Assembly: GCA_018238155.1 (NCBI GenBank)
Contig: JABCTZ010000003.1
Location: 141,765-205,764 of the forward strand
Source of the DNA: Candidatus Heimdallarchaeota archaeon
Lineage (GTDB): Archaea > Asgardarchaeota > Heimdallarchaeia > JABLTI01
Length of the DNA stretch: 64,000 bases
Direction: 5' to 3'
Shown in pieces: positions 62,901 to 64,000 of this stretch (position 1 is its first letter; every line of letters starts with the position of its first letter). The translations under genes and the position numbers were made by a program. The notes beneath the pieces are model-generated. The model was not told where the DNA came from. It did no database searches and worked only from the letters and a program-made list of their open reading frames with translations.

Positions 62901-64000
62901 ATGAAAACTTATCTTGCGATTTCATATGTAGGACCCTTTCTCTTGGATGAAGAGGGTAATATTATTGATGTTCGCTATTTTGAGCTCGAACCAGCCCAAG
63001 TTGCTGAAAAATTGATCATGTTGGATGGTGGAGAACTGCCAAAAGAATTGACAGAAATGTTAAAAGAACATCCAAATGACGAAATTTCAGTTCAACGTCC
63101 AGATATTGGAAGGACTCTCTCTGGAAAAGGCAACAAAGTTTTAAGAAATTATGAAAATTTAATAATTGACAAATTCCACAAAGAAATAATAGATCAAGTT
63201 GTAAATTCCGGTCTATTCTCTGATGATTACAAATACAGAAAGTTCCTAAGAGAAGTTAATATTCTAATCACTCGTGAAAGAGTTAGACAAGCAGCAGAAA
63301 AAAGAGATAGATTGGTTGTTCATGCAATTGAAACAATAGATGATTTAGATAAAACACTCAATTTATTCGCTGGGAGGTTGCGAGAATTTTATGGCATGCA
63401 TTTTCCAGAATTGGTTGATGCAATCGAAAATCATTATACTTTTGCGATAATTGTTAGCAAAACCGGCGACAAGTCAAACATTGATAAAAAATTGCTTACT
63501 GATGAACTTCATCTTCCTACTAAAAAAGCCCAGGCTCTACTTGATGCACGAGAAAAATCGATGGGTTCAACGCTCCTTGACCGCGATATTGAAATCATTC
63601 AAGAACAAGCCAAAATTGTGGCTGATTTGTATGTTAGAAGAATAGCCTTAGAAAAATGGATGGAGGAAACAATGTCCGCAATAGCACCAAATATTTGTGG
63701 TGTAACAAGCGCTCTTATTGGTGCTCGATTAATAGCGCTAGCGGGTAGTCTTAGAAATCTTGCTATGGCACCATCAAGTAAAGTACAAATATTGGGCGCA
63801 GAGAAAGCACTTTATCGGACAATTAAAACAGGTGCACCCCCTCCAAAACACGGAATTATTTTTCAAGATCCAAAATTAAATCAAGCAAAATGGTGGTTAA
63901 GAGGTAAAATTGCTCGAGTAATTGCAGGAAGGCTATCTATTGCCGCTCGAATGGATTTCTTTGAGGCTGATGACAATTCAAAAGAAATTGCTAAAGATTT
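62901..64000 (+). CDS. nop5: Nop5/Nop56 C/D-box snoRNP core protein, 3' truncated
   Basis: The frame is open from ATG 62901 (GGAG upstream) to the window edge, ~366 residues. It has the Nop5 N-terminal domain, a long coiled-coil, and the Nop domain text VRRIALEKWMEETMSAIAPN and LAGSLRNLAMAPSSKVQILG, then GAPPPKHGIIFQDP. It holds box C/D guide RNAs with L7Ae and fibrillarin to direct 2'-O-methylation of rRNA. The fibrillarin gene often follows it in archaea, but that would lie outside the window. Confidence 0.95.
   Translation, partial: MKTYLAISYVGPFLLDEEGNIIDVRYFELEPAQVAEKLIMLDGGELPKELTEMLKEHPNDEISVQRPDIGRTLSGKGNKVLRNYENLIIDKFHKEIIDQVVNSGLFSDDYKYRKFLREVNILITRERVRQAAEKRDRLVVHAIETIDDLDKTLNLFAGRLREFYGMHFPELVDAIENHYTFAIIVSKTGDKSNIDKKLLTDELHLPTKKAQALLDAREKSMGSTLLDRDIEIIQEQAKIVADLYVRRIALEKWMEETMSAIAPNICGVTSALIGARLIALAGSLRNLAMAPSSKVQILGAEKALYRTIKTGAPPPKHGIIFQDPKLNQAKWWLRGKIARVIAGRLSIAARMDFFEADDNSKEIAKD

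Noticed and set aside
1..64000. CRISPR arrays, rRNA genes, IS elements, integrated virus
   Set aside because: No regular direct repeats, rRNA segments, transposase motifs or capsid/integrase genes were seen by reading; a repeat search would confirm.

Overview
The window is AT-rich, gene-dense archaeal chromosome. The informational genes are archaeal/eukaryotic in type: RadA, RadB, a Hel308/Ski2-like helicase, Hef, an XPD/DinG-like helicase, FEN1 and the RFC large subunit (both ending in PCNA-binding PIP boxes), a group II chaperonin (thermosome), Nop5/Nop56 and a tRNA-Thr. Many genes use TTG or GTG starts behind clear GGAGG-type Shine-Dalgarno (SD) sequences. Several proteins have a eukaryote-like flavour, including an EXO5-like nuclease, Nop56-type Nop5 and a possible longin/roadblock-like small protein. 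I think an Asgard archaeon, perhaps of the Heimdallarchaeia type, is plausible. The sequence alone does not prove this, and RadB and Hef are also typical of Euryarchaeota.

Layout. 1-9.9 kb: membrane and surface proteins, a coiled-coil/winged-helix protein, HEAT-repeat and HAD proteins on the minus strand, RadA with a long charged tail, and an MFS transporter. 9.9-14.2 kb: a SWIM-bearing Ski2-like helicase, a CBS-pair protein and an EXO5/Cas4-like nuclease. 14.3-19.1 kb: small unknowns, a pilin-like membrane protein and a TatD-associated-type radical SAM protein. 19.2-22.1 kb: a TldD/TldE protease pair. 22.2-24.6 kb: a translationally coupled unknown gene pair. 24.6-27.2 kb: FEN1, a MazG-like protein and small unknowns. 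27.4-31.1 kb: a thioredoxin-V4R-V4R fusion, a peroxiredoxin, and a psd-pssA pair that would make aminophospholipid head groups. 31.2-35.6 kb: a KaiC-like protein with a broken P-loop, RFC-L and an XPD-like helicase. 35.7-44.2 kb: one co-directional run from a giant Ig-like surface protein through three further membrane proteins to RadB. 44.2-50.4 kb: Hef, a HerA-like protein with degenerate ATPase motifs, and a PD-(D/E)XK-like nuclease. 50.5-64 kb: membrane proteins, thermosome, esterase, two methyltransferases (one apparently frameshifted), a PadR-like regulator, tRNA-Thr, a ribbon-helix-helix protein, YjbQ, a NapH-like ferredoxin, Sir2 and a truncated Nop5.

The main theme is DNA repair and recombination interleaved with cell-surface genes. 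The most unusual signals are NTPases or enzymes missing signature residues (KaiC-like P-loop, HerA-like P-loop and Walker B, the Hef nuclease ERK motif, the HAD acid/base Asp). Others are a recurring promoter element (TTTAGCT-N-TTTTAAAAG-like), three genes whose best SD points to a non-standard start codon, and a GC-rich structured intergenic segment near 59.5 kb that may encode an RNA. I saw no CRISPR array, rRNA operon, insertion sequence or obvious integrated element.
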